From an uncultured Lachnospiraceae bacterium (GTDB lineage: Bacteria; Bacillota; Clostridia; Lachnospirales; Lachnospiraceae): DNA of 64,000 nt. Below are positions 1 through 11,276 of this stretch, in pieces (position 1 is the stretch's first letter; each line of letters begins with the position of its first letter). The stretch covers positions 60,539-124,538 of the forward strand of contig CANRLR010000007.1 of the NCBI GenBank assembly GCA_947631505.1. Reading direction: 5' to 3'. The notes under the pieces were generated by a model. It saw nothing but the letters and a program-made list of their open reading frames with translations, made no database searches and was not told where the DNA came from. The translations under genes were made by a program, and so were the position numbers.

Positions 1-57
1 TTTCTCCACGTATTCTCCCTGTCCGCCCTTATATAAAATAATCTGGGAATTATCCAT
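1..57 (-). CDS. 5' fragment of a CDS running off the window (MDNSQIILYKGGQGEYVEK...), possibly YigZ/IMPACT family
   Basis: ATG at 57 (minus) preceded by GGGAGGAACAAC; 19 codons open to the window edge; the N-terminus resembles YigZ-like starts, but this is weak. Confidence 0.4.
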   Translation of the reverse strand, partial: MDNSQIILYKGGQGEYVEK

Positions 58-192
58 GTTGTTCCTCCCTTCCAGAACCCCGGTTACCTCCTGTCAATCG
101 GGTACGTAATCATATTTTACCAATTCTTTATCCCCTTTTCAACTGATTTATGGTATACTATATAAGAAACAAACCATTTCCAATGGAGGTTA

Positions 193-303
193 GTGCGAAA
201 AATATGCTCGATAGCATATTTTTCACACCACTATTTGTGCCGAAGCACCACAAATAGTAATGATGCACAGGGCAAAAACTACAACGTTGATTTTTGCCCG
301 TGC
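193..303. repeat. Three consecutive hairpins forming a compact structured insertion-like element in the PBP 5' leader
   Basis: GTGCGAAAAATATGCT(193-208)/AGCATATTTTTCACAC(213-228); ACTATTTGTG(230-239)/CACAAATAGT(249-258); GCACAGGGCAAAAA(265-278)/TTTTTGCCCGTGC(291-303). Confidence 0.8.
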
Positions 304-336
304 TTCCTACGCTTGTGCTTCGGAATGGAGATTAAT

Positions 337-2874
337 ATGAATTTTAGCCGCAAATCTGTAGAGAAACGTGCCGGCAGACTACAATCATCTGCTACACACC
401 GTCTATATAAATTGAAACTTATGGGGATTCGTATTCTTTTAGTAGGAGTCCTTTTTGTCATGGGCTTTTTCATCAGTGCCGTCGTAGGGGCCTTCCAGAG
501 CACTATTTTATCAGCTCCTGATTTGAATTCTATTGAAATCACACCACAAGGCTATACAACTACCATTTTGGATACAAAAGGAAATCCCATCCAGACATTA
601 GTCGGAAAAGATGCCAACCGGGAATATGTTTCCATTGACCAGATTCCTGCTAATCTGCAAAATGCTTTTGTCGCAATCGAGGATGAACGCTTCTTTACCC
701 ACCACGGTGTTGACTTTCAGGGAATTCTCCGTGCTTTTGCCAACGGAATTGCCAATGGCGGTAATTTCAATCAGGGTGCCAGTACATTAACACAGCAGTT
801 ACTGAAAAACCAAGTATTTTCCGGCGGAGAGGAGCCTACTACCTTTAAACGTTTTCAGCGTAAGCTTCAGGAGCAATATCTGGCAATCCAGTTAGAGAAT
901 CAATACAATAAAAAGCAAATTTTAGAATATTATCTGAATACCATTAACCTCGGACAGAATACGCTGGGTGTTCAGGCAGCTTCCAAACGTTATTTTAACA
1001 AAGACGTTTCCATGCTGACCTTATCGGAGTGTGCCGTTTTAGCAGGTATTACGCAAAATCCGTCTGCCTACAATCCCATTACTCATCCGGCTAAAAATGC
1101 AAAGAAACGTACGACCGTGCTTTCTTATATGAAAGAGCAGGGCTTTATCACAACCGAGGAATACAATGAAGCGATGGCAGATGATATTTACTCCCGTATC
1201 CAAACAATAAATCAAGAAACAAGACAGGTATCCACGACCACCTCATACTTTACCGACGCACTAATTTCTCAGGTAATAAAAGATTTAAAACAAAAACTGG
1301 GCTACACCGAAACACAGGCATACAACGCCTTATACAGCCGTGGTCTCACCATTTATAGTACACAGGACACTTCCATACAAACGATCTGTGACAAGGTAAT
1401 AAATGATAAAAAATATTATCCCGCAGATTCTACCTACCAGCTCACCTATCAGCTGACTGTACAAAAGGCGGATGGCAGTGAAATCAGTTACAATTTTAAT
1501 ACTATGAAATCTTGGTATAAAAAGAAAAAAGGGAAAAAAATCAGCCAGACCTTCCGAAAAAAGTCTACTGCCCAAAAACTAATTCGTACGTACAAAAAGG
1601 CAATGACCAAAAAAGGAGAAAAAATCCTGACAGAAAATATTAATTTGGTCATCCAGCCTCAGATCTCTTTTCTTGTCATGGACCAGCACACCGGTTCCGT
1701 CAAGGCAATCTGTGGCGGAAGAGGTGAAAAAACAGGAAGCCGGACTCTGAACCGGGCAACGGATTCGACACGACAGCCCGGTTCCACGTTCAAAGTGCTG
1801 TCCACCTATCTTCCGGCACTGGATAATGCCGGCATGACATTGGCATCGGTACAGGATGATTCCAAATTCTATTATCCAGGCACCAAACGTCTTGTAAAAA
1901 ACTGGTATGGAAAATCTTATCGTGGTCTCTCCTCCCTGCGAAGCGGAATCAGCGATTCCATGAATGTCGTTGCCGTAAAAACCTTGAACCAGATAACACC
2001 GAAAGCAGGATATGATTACCTGAAAAATCTTGGTTTTACCACTTTAGTCGATAATTATACCGATTCTTCCGGTAATACTTATACGGATATTGCTCTACCG
2101 ATGGCACTCGGTGGATTGACAAAGGGTGTTACGAACCTCGAACTGACAAATGGCTTTGCCAGCATTGCCAGCGGCGGAACCTACCATGAAGCTTCATTCT
2201 ACACAAAAATTGTCGACCATAATGGCAATGTCCTCTTGGAACAGGATACCAAAGGAACAAAGGTAATGAAAGATTCTACTGCGTGGCTTCTTACCGATGC
2301 AATGAAAGATGTAGTGACAACAGGAACCGGAACAAAATTACAATTCAAATCACTAAAAATGGCAGTGGCAGGAAAAACGGGAACTTCCACCGGAAATAAA
2401 GATCTGTGGTTCGTAGGATACACTCCAAACTTAACTGCCGGAATTTGGGCAGGATATGATAACGGTGCGGAACAGAATAACACATCCTATCATAAGGAAA
2501 TCTGGCGGACAATTATGGAAAAACTCAATAAAAACTATAAGACCAAAAAATTTTCCATGCCAAAATCCATTACATCTGCCACGATTTGTACAAAATGCGG
2601 CAAACTGGCAATCGAAGGGCTTTGTTCCAACGCTGTTGGTGGTTCATGTGCCCGCAGGGAATACTTTGCCAAAGATTCTGTACCGACTGAAACCTGTGAC
2701 TGCCATGTCCGTTGCCGTATCTGTAAATCCAGCGGATATCTGGCAAACGACAATTGCCCTTCTTCCCAAATCTATATTGCTGTTTATCTGCAAAAAAAAG
2801 AAACATCCAAAACATCGGATGCTCCTTTAATTATTCCAAATTATCTCAGTGGTTCCTCTTGCCGGGTGCACTAG
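337..2874 (+). CDS. Class A penicillin-binding protein (transglycosylase/transpeptidase, PBP1A-like)
   Basis: GT51 motifs (EDERFFTHHGVD, GASTLTQQLLKN) and transpeptidase STFK, SMN, KTGTS; start at 337 preceded by GGAG is preferred over the GTG at 193. Confidence 0.95.
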   Translation: MNFSRKSVEKRAGRLQSSATHRLYKLKLMGIRILLVGVLFVMGFFISAVVGAFQSTILSAPDLNSIEITPQGYTTTILDTKGNPIQTLVGKDANREYVSIDQIPANLQNAFVAIEDERFFTHHGVDFQGILRAFANGIANGGNFNQGASTLTQQLLKNQVFSGGEEPTTFKRFQRKLQEQYLAIQLENQYNKKQILEYYLNTINLGQNTLGVQAASKRYFNKDVSMLTLSECAVLAGITQNPSAYNPITHPAKNAKKRTTVLSYMKEQGFITTEEYNEAMADDIYSRIQTINQETRQVSTTTSYFTDALISQVIKDLKQKLGYTETQAYNALYSRGLTIYSTQDTSIQTICDKVINDKKYYPADSTYQLTYQLTVQKADGSEISYNFNTMKSWYKKKKGKKISQTFRKKSTAQKLIRTYKKAMTKKGEKILTENINLVIQPQISFLVMDQHTGSVKAICGGRGEKTGSRTLNRATDSTRQPGSTFKVLSTYLPALDNAGMTLASVQDDSKFYYPGTKRLVKNWYGKSYRGLSSLRSGISDSMNVVAVKTLNQITPKAGYDYLKNLGFTTLVDNYTDSSGNTYTDIALPMALGGLTKGVTNLELTNGFASIASGGTYHEASFYTKIVDHNGNVLLEQDTKGTKVMKDSTAWLLTDAMKDVVTTGTGTKLQFKSLKMAVAGKTGTSTGNKDLWFVGYTPNLTAGIWAGYDNGAEQNNTSYHKEIWRTIMEKLNKNYKTKKFSMPKSITSATICTKCGKLAIEGLCSNAVGGSCARREYFAKDSVPTETCDCHVRCRICKSSGYLANDNCPSSQIYIAVYLQKKETSKTSDAPLIIPNYLSGSSCRVH

Positions 2875-4702
2875 TGCGCTTCCTGCGGGGAGCAATAAGG
2901 CATTTCTTATCAAAGCCAATTAAGTCTGTGCGCCCTGCTTTATGCAGGGCTTCTTTTACCAGCTCATAATTTTTCGGGTTCCGGTATTGGATCAATGCCC
3001 TTTGCATTGCTTTTTCATGTGGGGACTTTGCCACATAAATCGGTTTCATCGTACGCGGATCCAGTCCGGTATAATACATACAGGTCGAAATGGTTGCCGG
3101 TGTTGGGTAAAAATCCTGAACCTGTTCCGGCATATATCCCAAATCCCGGATATACTCGGCAAGTTCCACTGCCTCTTTCAATGTTGAACCCGGATGGGAG
3201 GACATCAAATAGGGAACAACATATTGTTTTTTTCCGGTAAGCTTATTCACTCTTTCATATCGTTTCAAAAACTTCTCATAGACATCATGGGATGGTTTCC
3301 CCATGGCACGGAGAACTTTATCCGATATGTGTTCCGGTGCTACACGGAGCTGTCCACTGATATGGTCCTTACAGAGCTCCCGCAGGAACGTATCATCCGA
3401 ATCTGCCATCACATAATCAAAACGGATTCCGGAGCGGACAAACACCTTTTTCACGCCCGGAATTTTTTTCAGTTTGCGAAGCAGGGCAACATAGTCTTTG
3501 TGTTCTGCTCTCATGTTGGAACAAGGCTTAGGAAAAAGGCACTGCTTTTTCTGACATACTCCCTTCTCAAGCTGTTTGTCACAGGCCGGTCTGCGAAAGT
3601 TTCCTGTCGGTCCGCCAACATCATGAATATATCCTTTAAATCCCTTTTTTTCTGTAATTTCTTTGGCTTCCTTCACAATGGATTCATGGCTTCGGACTTG
3701 AACGATACGCCCCTGATGAAAGGTCAGGGCACAAAAACTGCAGCCACCAAAACAGCCCCGGCAGCTTGTAATACTATACTGGATTTCCTCAATTGCCGGA
3801 ACACCACCTTGCGGCTCATAAATCGGATGATAAGTTCCTGCATAAGGATAAGCGTAAATATCATCCATTTCCTGCATGGTCAGTGGTTTTGCCGGCGGAT
3901 TCTGTACCACCAGAACTTTATTGGGATAAGACTCTACTAATGGTTTCGCAGTAAAAGCATCTGTGTTCTCATATTGCTTCATAAAGCTTTCTGCATATTT
4001 TCTCTTATCTCTTGTTATTTCTTCATAAGAGGGAAGAACAATCGGCTCATACGCATTTAATTTTCCCTCTTTTGTCCGGTACACCGTGCCGGGAATGTAG
4101 GTTATATCCTTCACATCCATTCCACTGTCCAGTGCCTCGGCAATATCCAGTATACTGTGCTCACCCATACCATAGGAAATTAAGTCTGCTCCTGAATCCA
4201 AAAGAATGGAACGTTTAATTTTATCCGACCAATAATCATAATGGGCCATCCGCCGAAGACTTGCCTCAATGCCCCCAATAATAATCGGTGTCTTTTTATA
4301 ACTCCGCCGAATCAGATTGGAGTACACCACCGTAGCATAATCCGGTCTTTTTCCCATGACACCTCCGGGCGTATAAGCATCCTTCCTCCGATGCTTTTTG
4401 GCTACGGTATAGTGGTTGACCATGGAGTCCATATTCCCTCCACACACAAGAAACGCCAGTTTCGGTTCTCCCAGAATCTGAATACTCGTGTCATCCTTCC
4501 AGTCCGGCTGTGAAATAATCCCCACCTTAAATCCATGGGCTTCCAAATGTCTGCTGATAATGGCCGGGCCAAAAGAGGAATGGTCCACATAGGCATCTCC
4601 AATCACAAAAACAAAATCACATTGTTCCCATCCCCAGCGTTTCATTTCTTTTTTTGATATAGGAAGAAAAGCTTCCTCTGTAATCGGTTCCTTTTTTTGC
4701 AT
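2846..4702 (-). CDS. YgiQ family radical SAM protein
   Basis: CRGCFGGCSFCALTFHQGR radical SAM Cys motif and YgiQ-type N-terminus. Confidence 0.93.
   Translation of the reverse strand: MQKKEPITEEAFLPISKKEMKRWGWEQCDFVFVIGDAYVDHSSFGPAIISRHLEAHGFKVGIISQPDWKDDTSIQILGEPKLAFLVCGGNMDSMVNHYTVAKKHRRKDAYTPGGVMGKRPDYATVVYSNLIRRSYKKTPIIIGGIEASLRRMAHYDYWSDKIKRSILLDSGADLISYGMGEHSILDIAEALDSGMDVKDITYIPGTVYRTKEGKLNAYEPIVLPSYEEITRDKRKYAESFMKQYENTDAFTAKPLVESYPNKVLVVQNPPAKPLTMQEMDDIYAYPYAGTYHPIYEPQGGVPAIEEIQYSITSCRGCFGGCSFCALTFHQGRIVQVRSHESIVKEAKEITEKKGFKGYIHDVGGPTGNFRRPACDKQLEKGVCQKKQCLFPKPCSNMRAEHKDYVALLRKLKKIPGVKKVFVRSGIRFDYVMADSDDTFLRELCKDHISGQLRVAPEHISDKVLRAMGKPSHDVYEKFLKRYERVNKLTGKKQYVVPYLMSSHPGSTLKEAVELAEYIRDLGYMPEQVQDFYPTPATISTCMYYTGLDPRTMKPIYVAKSPHEKAMQRALIQYRNPKNYELVKEALHKAGRTDLIGFDKKCLIAPRRKRTSAPGKRNH
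2932..2957 (+). terminator. Terminator-like hairpin downstream of the PBP gene, inside the ygiQ coding region
   Basis: GCCCTGC-TTTAT-GCAGGGC followed by TTCTTTT. Confidence 0.5.
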
Positions 4703-4708
4703 GATTCC

Positions 4709-6568
4709 TCACTCTTCTTCCCCTTTGGTTTTCTGTTCTTCGAAAAAATGTACAACGGCATGTGCAGACCGGTCATTCATCCCCGGTAGTGCCCGAAGCG
4801 TATCAAAATCTGCATTTTTAATATCTTCCAAGGAATCAAATGCACGCATGAGCGCCTTTCTTCTCGCCTCTCCAATAGTAGGAATATCATCCAGTATCGA
4901 ATGTACCTGATTCTTACTTCGTATCTGCCTGTGATACTCAATGGCAAACCGATGCGTTTCATCCTGAATACGGGTAATCAGCCGAAATCCCTGTCCATGA
5001 GTATCCAATGGAATTTCCTGATTATGAAAATAGAGACCTCTTGTACGGTGATGGTCATCCTTTACCATTCCACAGACCGGTATTGTAATATTTAACTGTT
5101 CTAATACCTGCTCTGCGACATGAATCTGCCCTTTCCCACCATCCATAAAAATAATATCCGGCAAATGACGGAATGAATCCAGCTCAGAAAGTCCTTCCCT
5201 CCGGCTGTGTTCAAACCGTCTTGTCAGCATTTCTTCCATTGCACCATAATCATCCGGCCCACTGACGGAACGGATTCGGAATTTGCGGTAGTCATTTTTC
5301 TTTGCCTTTCCATTTTCAAATACTACCATAGAACCAACCGTCTCAAATCCATTGATATTAGAAATATCATAGGATTCTACCCGCTCTAATCCCCTCAGGT
5401 GAAGCAGGGATTGAATCTCCTCCATGGCACCGATTGTCTTCGCATGTTCTTCTTTTAATTTTTCTGCATCCTTTGTCAGAACAAGATATGCATTCCGCTT
5501 TGCCAATTCTAAAAGCCTGTTTTTCTCACCGCGCTTCGGATGTTTAAAATATACTTTCCTTTCCCGTTTAGACGAAAGCCATTCCAAAATAGCATCCGCA
5601 TCCTCTACCTCTTCCTCTGTCCAAATCTCTTTTGGAATATAAGGTGTCCCCGAATACATCTGCTTTACAAAAGCAGACAGAACACTGGAATTTTCCTCTT
5701 CTTCCACTCCCGTAAGATAATAATGTTCTCTTCCGATCAGCTTTCCACTGCGGATAAAAAATACCTGTACCACCGCCTCATCTCCACCTCTTGCCAAGGC
5801 AACAATATCACGGTCTTCCGTATCATCCGAAGTAATCTTCTGCCGTTCTGTTACGGCCTGCACGCTCTGAATCAGATCCCGGTATCCAGCTGCCTCTTCG
5901 AACTGCATCTCTTTCGCTGCACATTCCATTTTTTCTGTTAATTCGCGTAGAACTTCTTTCGTATCGCCCTGCAGGAATTTTAATGCTTTTTCAAAATTTT
6001 TCCTATATTCTTCCTCTCCGATATATCCCTGACAAGGGGCCGGACACTGACCGATCTGATGGTACAGACAGGGACGCTCTTTCCCTATATCCCTCGGCAA
6101 TGTTTTCCGGCAGTTTCGCAAATGGAACAGCTGGTTCACTAATTCGATTGTATCCCGAATTGCTCTGCCACTTGTAAAAGGCCCAAAGTATTTGTTCCCG
6201 TCCCGTTTCATCTGACGAGCAAAAAGAAGCCTTGGATAGGCCTCTTGAATCGTTGCTTTTAAAAAGGGATAGGATTTACCGTCTTTCAGCATGGTATTAT
6301 AACGGGGACTGTGTTCCTTGATCAAATTGCACTCCAGTACCAAGGCTTCCAGCTCACTGTCCGTCACAATATACTCGAACCATGCGATCCGCTCAATCAT
6401 ACGCTGGATTTTCGGTGTTACATTTCGGCTTTTCTGAAAATACTGCCGCACACGGTTTTTCAAACTGATTGCTTTTCCTACATAAATTATTTCATCCGAT
6501 GCATCATGCATCAGATACACTCCCGGCTTTCCGGGCAGTTTCTTCAATTCCTCTTCCAAATGAAACAT
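4709..6568 (-). CDS. uvrC: Excinuclease ABC subunit C
   Basis: GIY-YIG start ([19 protein letters not shown]), UvrC homology region (DGGKGQ), C-terminal HhH. Confidence 0.97.
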   Translation of the reverse strand: MFHLEEELKKLPGKPGVYLMHDASDEIIYVGKAISLKNRVRQYFQKSRNVTPKIQRMIERIAWFEYIVTDSELEALVLECNLIKEHSPRYNTMLKDGKSYPFLKATIQEAYPRLLFARQMKRDGNKYFGPFTSGRAIRDTIELVNQLFHLRNCRKTLPRDIGKERPCLYHQIGQCPAPCQGYIGEEEYRKNFEKALKFLQGDTKEVLRELTEKMECAAKEMQFEEAAGYRDLIQSVQAVTERQKITSDDTEDRDIVALARGGDEAVVQVFFIRSGKLIGREHYYLTGVEEEENSSVLSAFVKQMYSGTPYIPKEIWTEEEVEDADAILEWLSSKRERKVYFKHPKRGEKNRLLELAKRNAYLVLTKDAEKLKEEHAKTIGAMEEIQSLLHLRGLERVESYDISNINGFETVGSMVVFENGKAKKNDYRKFRIRSVSGPDDYGAMEEMLTRRFEHSRREGLSELDSFRHLPDIIFMDGGKGQIHVAEQVLEQLNITIPVCGMVKDDHHRTRGLYFHNQEIPLDTHGQGFRLITRIQDETHRFAIEYHRQIRSKNQVHSILDDIPTIGEARRKALMRAFDSLEDIKNADFDTLRALPGMNDRSAHAVVHFFEEQKTKGEEE

Positions 6569-6601
6569 GGCATCCTCCGTTTGCTTGCCTCTGCGAAATT
6601 C

Positions 6602-7414
6602 TTACCAGTCCTTTATGAACCGGTCAATCACTTCCACCAGCCCATCCTCATCACAGGACGGTGCAATATAGTCCGCCTTCGCACGGACTTCCTCTTTCGC
6701 ATTTGCCATTGCCACACCAAGTCCGGCGTATTCTATCATACTCACATCATTAAAGCCATCCCCACAGCACACGACCTGACTGCGGCCATAGCCAAGGCGC
6801 TCCAATAATTTTGAAATGCCATATGCTTTATCGACACCAAGCGGCATCATTTCCAGATAGAACCCTTCCGAACGATACACCGATAGCTTGCCCTCGTACT
6901 TTGCCGCGGCTTTCGGCTCTAATTCAGCCAGCAGATCCGGAGGCCCCGTCAAGATACATTTGTTGACATTAAAGTGTACATCCCGATGGAAATCCTCCGG
7001 TGCTTCTATCGGAATGTCACAGGCCTCACCATCCAGCACAATATAAGGATCATCTACCCGGTCCGCAATTATCACACCATTGTGATAGGTCAGAAGTCCG
7101 GTATGTTCCTCTCTGGAATAATCATATAACTCGTGCAGCATTCCCTCCGGTAAAGGAATATCATACACCACTTCTCCTGTAGCAAAGTTTGTTATACGTC
7201 CGCCATTAAATGACAGAATATATCCACCATACTTATCAAGTCCGATCGCCTTTGCCTGATGCCGGATGCCTTCCGTACACCGTCCTGAAGCAATCACGAC
7301 TTTAATCCCATTCTCCTGACATTCAATTAAGGCATTTTTTGTCTTTTCTGTTATTTCTTTTTTCGTATTTACTAATGTGCCGTCCACATCCAGCACAAGA
7401 ACCTCATATGCCAT
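6602..7414 (-). CDS. Cof-type HAD-IIB family hydrolase
   Basis: DVDGTLVNTKKEI motif and CCGDGFNDVSMIEYAGLGVAMANA. Confidence 0.93.
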   Translation of the reverse strand: MAYEVLVLDVDGTLVNTKKEITEKTKNALIECQENGIKVVIASGRCTEGIRHQAKAIGLDKYGGYILSFNGGRITNFATGEVVYDIPLPEGMLHELYDYSREEHTGLLTYHNGVIIADRVDDPYIVLDGEACDIPIEAPEDFHRDVHFNVNKCILTGPPDLLAELEPKAAAKYEGKLSVYRSEGFYLEMMPLGVDKAYGISKLLERLGYGRSQVVCCGDGFNDVSMIEYAGLGVAMANAKEEVRAKADYIAPSCDEDGLVEVIDRFIKDW

Positions 7415-7417
7415 TTT

Positions 7418-9373
7418 CTACTGTTCCTCCGTCTGTTTTTCCTCCACCGGCTCTTCTTCGTCTATAATTTTTCCTTCTGCATCTTTTTTCTTTAACCGAA
7501 TTCCCGTCTCTCTCTCAAAAATTTCTACAAATTCCTTTCCGGTAATGGTTTCTTTTTCAATCAGATGCTCTGCCAGTAATTTAAGAACTCCGGTATGCTC
7601 CTCAATGATCCGTCTCGCCTCTGCATAACAATCATCAAGAATTTTCATAACTTCTCCGTCAATTTCACTTTCTGTCTTTTCACCACAATTCAAAACAGGT
7701 CTTCCATCTAAATAACGGCTCTGTATCGTTTCCAGCCCCATCAGCCCAAATTTCTCACTCATACCATACTGAGTGACCATGGAACGTGCAATAGAAGTCG
7801 CCTTCTCAATATCGTTGGAAGCTCCTGTCGTCACATCATCAAAATTCACTTCCTCTGCGGCACGGCCACCAAGAAGTGTTGTAATTTCTGAAATCAGCTC
7901 ACCCTTTTTCATCAGATATTTCTCTTCCTCCGGCACCTGCATTACATAGCCCAGAGCACCCATTGTACGTGGAACAATCGTAATCTTCTGCACGGGTCCT
8001 GTATTTTTTAGCAGCGTAGCCACCAGTGCATGTCCGATCTCATGATAGGAAACAATTTCCTTTTCTTCTTTTCCAAGAATCCTGTCTTTTTTCTCCTTGC
8101 CGGCAAGAACGACTTCCACTGCCTCGAAAAGATCTTTTTGTCCCACTACCCCTCTTCCGTCCTTGACTGCCATAATTGCCGCCTCATTTACCATATTGGC
8201 AAGGTCTGCTCCGACGGCACCGGAAGTAGCAAGGGCAATTTCTTCTAAATCTACCGTTTCATCCATACGAACATCATGGGAATGCACACGAAGAACCTCC
8301 ACACGTCCTTTCAAATCCGGTTTCTCTACAATGATCCTCCGGTCAAAACGTCCCGGACGAAGTAACGCCTTATCCAGCACTTCCGGGCGGTTCGTAGCAC
8401 CGAGAATTATAATTCCCTTGGACGAATCAAATCCATCCATTTCAGATAGAAGCTGGTTCAAGGTCTGCTCCCGCTCATCATTCCCGCCGCCATACTGGCT
8501 GTCACGGCTTTTTCCAATGGCATCGATCTCATCAATAAAAATAATACATGGTGCATTCTGTGTTGCCTGTTTGAACAGGTCACGCACACGCGAAGCGCCC
8601 ACACCGACAAACATCTCTACAAAATCCGAACCGGAAAGGGAGAAAAACGGTACACCGGCTTCCCCTGCCAATGCTTTCGCCAATAATGTCTTACCAGTTC
8701 CCGGAGGCCCTACTAACAGTGCTCCCTTTGGCAGTCTTGCACCGATTTTTTTATATTTTTCAGGATTCTTCAAAAAATCCACCAATTCTGTTAAGGATTC
8801 TTTTGCCTCTTCCTCCCCTGCCACATCAGCAAAGGATACTCCGGTTTTTTTCTCAATATACATCTTGGCATTCGATTTGCCGACACCTCCCATAAGGCCG
8901 CCGCCTTTTGTGGCAGAACGCATAAAGAACCATAACAATATCCACAAGGCTGCAAATGGCAAAATATAAGTAGCCAGAAATTGTAAAATACCGAAGCCAC
9001 CACTATCTACTTCTGCGGTAAATTCTACACCATATTTATTCAGCATGTCCTGAACCAGACTTGTATCATTGACATATCCTGTGTAATAGGTCACCTTCAC
9101 TAATGGCATTTTCTGGCTCTGTTTCGGCTCAATGGAAATCATATCCGATTGAAAAGTAACTTTTTTTACCTCACCCTTTTTTAACATCTCGATAAATTTT
9201 GTATAGGAAATTTCACGGTTGGTACTGCTTCGTACTGCTGATGTAGCAAATAGTATCAGACACAGTGCGAACAGTGCCGCAAATGCTGCAATCAAAAAAT
9301 TCAACCGGTTCCGCTTTTTGCGGTTCGGATCCTGTTCCGGCAAATCCGGCCGCTTGTTGTTATTTATATCCAT
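7418..9373 (-). CDS. ftsH: ATP-dependent zinc metalloprotease FtsH
   Basis: Walker [12 protein letters not shown] region, HEIGH zinc site. Confidence 0.97.
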   Translation of the reverse strand: MDINNNKRPDLPEQDPNRKKRNRLNFLIAAFAALFALCLILFATSAVRSSTNREISYTKFIEMLKKGEVKKVTFQSDMISIEPKQSQKMPLVKVTYYTGYVNDTSLVQDMLNKYGVEFTAEVDSGGFGILQFLATYILPFAALWILLWFFMRSATKGGGLMGGVGKSNAKMYIEKKTGVSFADVAGEEEAKESLTELVDFLKNPEKYKKIGARLPKGALLVGPPGTGKTLLAKALAGEAGVPFFSLSGSDFVEMFVGVGASRVRDLFKQATQNAPCIIFIDEIDAIGKSRDSQYGGGNDEREQTLNQLLSEMDGFDSSKGIIILGATNRPEVLDKALLRPGRFDRRIIVEKPDLKGRVEVLRVHSHDVRMDETVDLEEIALATSGAVGADLANMVNEAAIMAVKDGRGVVGQKDLFEAVEVVLAGKEKKDRILGKEEKEIVSYHEIGHALVATLLKNTGPVQKITIVPRTMGALGYVMQVPEEEKYLMKKGELISEITTLLGGRAAEEVNFDDVTTGASNDIEKATSIARSMVTQYGMSEKFGLMGLETIQSRYLDGRPVLNCGEKTESEIDGEVMKILDDCYAEARRIIEEHTGVLKLLAEHLIEKETITGKEFVEIFERETGIRLKKKDAEGKIIDEEEPVEEKQTEEQ

Positions 9374-9565
9374 TTCTTTATTCCTTTCATTTGGTAAATG
9401 ATTCTATCTTTATAAGTATAAAAGATTTTCAACTATAAATCAATGGTAAGAATGTGAAAGATTGATGAATTTGGTACTTGAAACCCCACGCTAAAAAGGG
9501 TATACTAGAACCGTATGTTTATTCATTGTGGATACTATTTGATTTTTATAAAATGGAGGATGAAA

Positions 9566-11173
9566 ATGGCTGTAAAGTACGTATTTGTAACCGGCGGTGT
9601 TGTTTCCGGACTTGGAAAAGGAATCACGGCTGCCTCTTTAGGAAGACTTTTAAAAATGCGCGGATACAAAGTGACCATGCAAAAATTCGACCCTTATATT
9701 AACATTGACCCGGGTACCATGAATCCCATTCAGCACGGAGAAGTTTTTGTTACTGATGACGGAGCTGAAACAGACCTTGATCTGGGACATTATGAACGTT
9801 TTATTGATGAAAGCCTGACAAAACAAAGTAATGTGACGACCGGAAAAGTATACTGGTCGGTTCTTTCTAAGGAACGCCGCGGTGACTACGGTGGTGGAAC
9901 TGTTCAGGTCATTCCTCATATAACGAACGAATTAAAGGGCCGTTTCTATCGCAATGATGGCTGCAAAGAAACACAGATTGCCATCATTGAAGTGGGAGGT
10001 ACGGTAGGTGATATTGAGAGCCAGCCATTTTTGGAGGCAATTCGACAATTCCAGCTGGATGTCGGTCATGAAAATGCAATATTGATTCACGTTACTCTTG
10101 TTCCTTATCTGAAAGCTTCACAAGAGTTAAAATCAAAACCTACACAGGCAAGTGTAAAAGAATTGCAGGGAATGGGAATTCAACCGGATATCGTTGTATG
10201 CCGTACAGAAATTCCATTGGATAAAGCAATCCGTGACAAAATTTCCCTGTTTTGTAATGTGCCAAATAGTCAGGTTATTCAAAATCTGGATGTGGAAACT
10301 TTATACGAGGTTCCACTTGCTATGGAAAAGGAAAATCTCGCCCAGACTGTATGTAAATGTCTGCACCTTGATTGTCCGGAGCCGGATATTAAGGGCTGGG
10401 AAGAAATGGTATATTCCATTAAGAATCTGAATAAAGAAGTTACGGTAGCCTTAGTCGGTAAGTATACTGCCCTGCATGATGCCTATATCAGTGTTGTCGA
10501 ATCGTTAAAACACGGTGGTTTTGCTCATAATGCACAGGTAAATATCAAATGGATCAATTCGGAAGAGGTCACAGGAGAAAATGTTGCCGAGCACCTGTCC
10601 GATGTCAGTGGTATTTTGATACCAGGAGGTTTCGGTGACCGTGGTATTGACGGAAAGATTTTTGCCATTCAGTATGCAAGAGAGAATAACATCCCATTTC
10701 TTGGGCTCTGCCTCGGAATGCAGCTCAGTATCGTAGAATTTGCCAGAAATGTAATTGGTTGGAATGACGCTCATTCTGCAGAGCTGGATCCGTCAACTAC
10801 CCATCCGGTCATTCATTTGATGCCGGATCAGAATGGTGTGGAAGATATTGGAGGTACTTTACGTCTTGGTTCTTATCCTTGTGTTCTGAATCAGAACAGC
10901 AAGGCATACTCCCTTTACGGTAAAGAGACGATTCATGAGCGTCACCGCCATCGCTACGAGGTGAATAACTATTATCGTGATGACTTAGAAAAGCACGGAA
11001 TGTCTTTATCCGGTCTCTCCCCAGACGGCCGGATTGTGGAAATGTGTGAAATCCCTTCCCATCCGTGGTTTATTGCTACACAGGCACATCCTGAGTTTAA
11101 ATCCAGACCAAATCATCCGCATCCATTATTCAAAGGATTTGTAGGGGCTGCGATTGAGCAGATGTCAAAATAG
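9566..11173 (+). CDS. pyrG: CTP synthase
   Basis: [17 protein letters not shown] start and a GATase domain with GLCLGMQ; start at 9566 after GGAGGATGAAA. Confidence 0.97.
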   Translation: MAVKYVFVTGGVVSGLGKGITAASLGRLLKMRGYKVTMQKFDPYINIDPGTMNPIQHGEVFVTDDGAETDLDLGHYERFIDESLTKQSNVTTGKVYWSVLSKERRGDYGGGTVQVIPHITNELKGRFYRNDGCKETQIAIIEVGGTVGDIESQPFLEAIRQFQLDVGHENAILIHVTLVPYLKASQELKSKPTQASVKELQGMGIQPDIVVCRTEIPLDKAIRDKISLFCNVPNSQVIQNLDVETLYEVPLAMEKENLAQTVCKCLHLDCPEPDIKGWEEMVYSIKNLNKEVTVALVGKYTALHDAYISVVESLKHGGFAHNAQVNIKWINSEEVTGENVAEHLSDVSGILIPGGFGDRGIDGKIFAIQYARENNIPFLGLCLGMQLSIVEFARNVIGWNDAHSAELDPSTTHPVIHLMPDQNGVEDIGGTLRLGSYPCVLNQNSKAYSLYGKETIHERHRHRYEVNNYYRDDLEKHGMSLSGLSPDGRIVEMCEIPSHPWFIATQAHPEFKSRPNHPHPLFKGFVGAAIEQMSK

Positions 11174-11207
11174 AGATGTTAAAATGATACTACTAAAAAT
11201 TCTTATA

Positions 11208-11262
11208 AAAAGAAAAAACTATAATCCGTCCAAACTGGATTTATAGTTTTTTCTTTTATATT
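11208..11262. terminator. Bidirectional intrinsic terminator between convergent pyrG and the cotH-like gene
   Basis: AAAAAACTATAATCC ... GGATTTATAGTTTTTT. Confidence 0.75.
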
Positions 11263-11276
11263 CCTATTTTCTTTCT

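Noticed and set aside
3194-3940. 248-aa plus-strand ORF opposite ygiQ
   Set aside because: Antisense of a well-supported radical SAM gene; no recognisable domain.
8097-8969. 290-aa plus-strand ORF opposite ftsH
   Set aside because: Antisense to the conserved FtsH ATPase domain; Ser/Pro-rich composition typical of a spurious frame.
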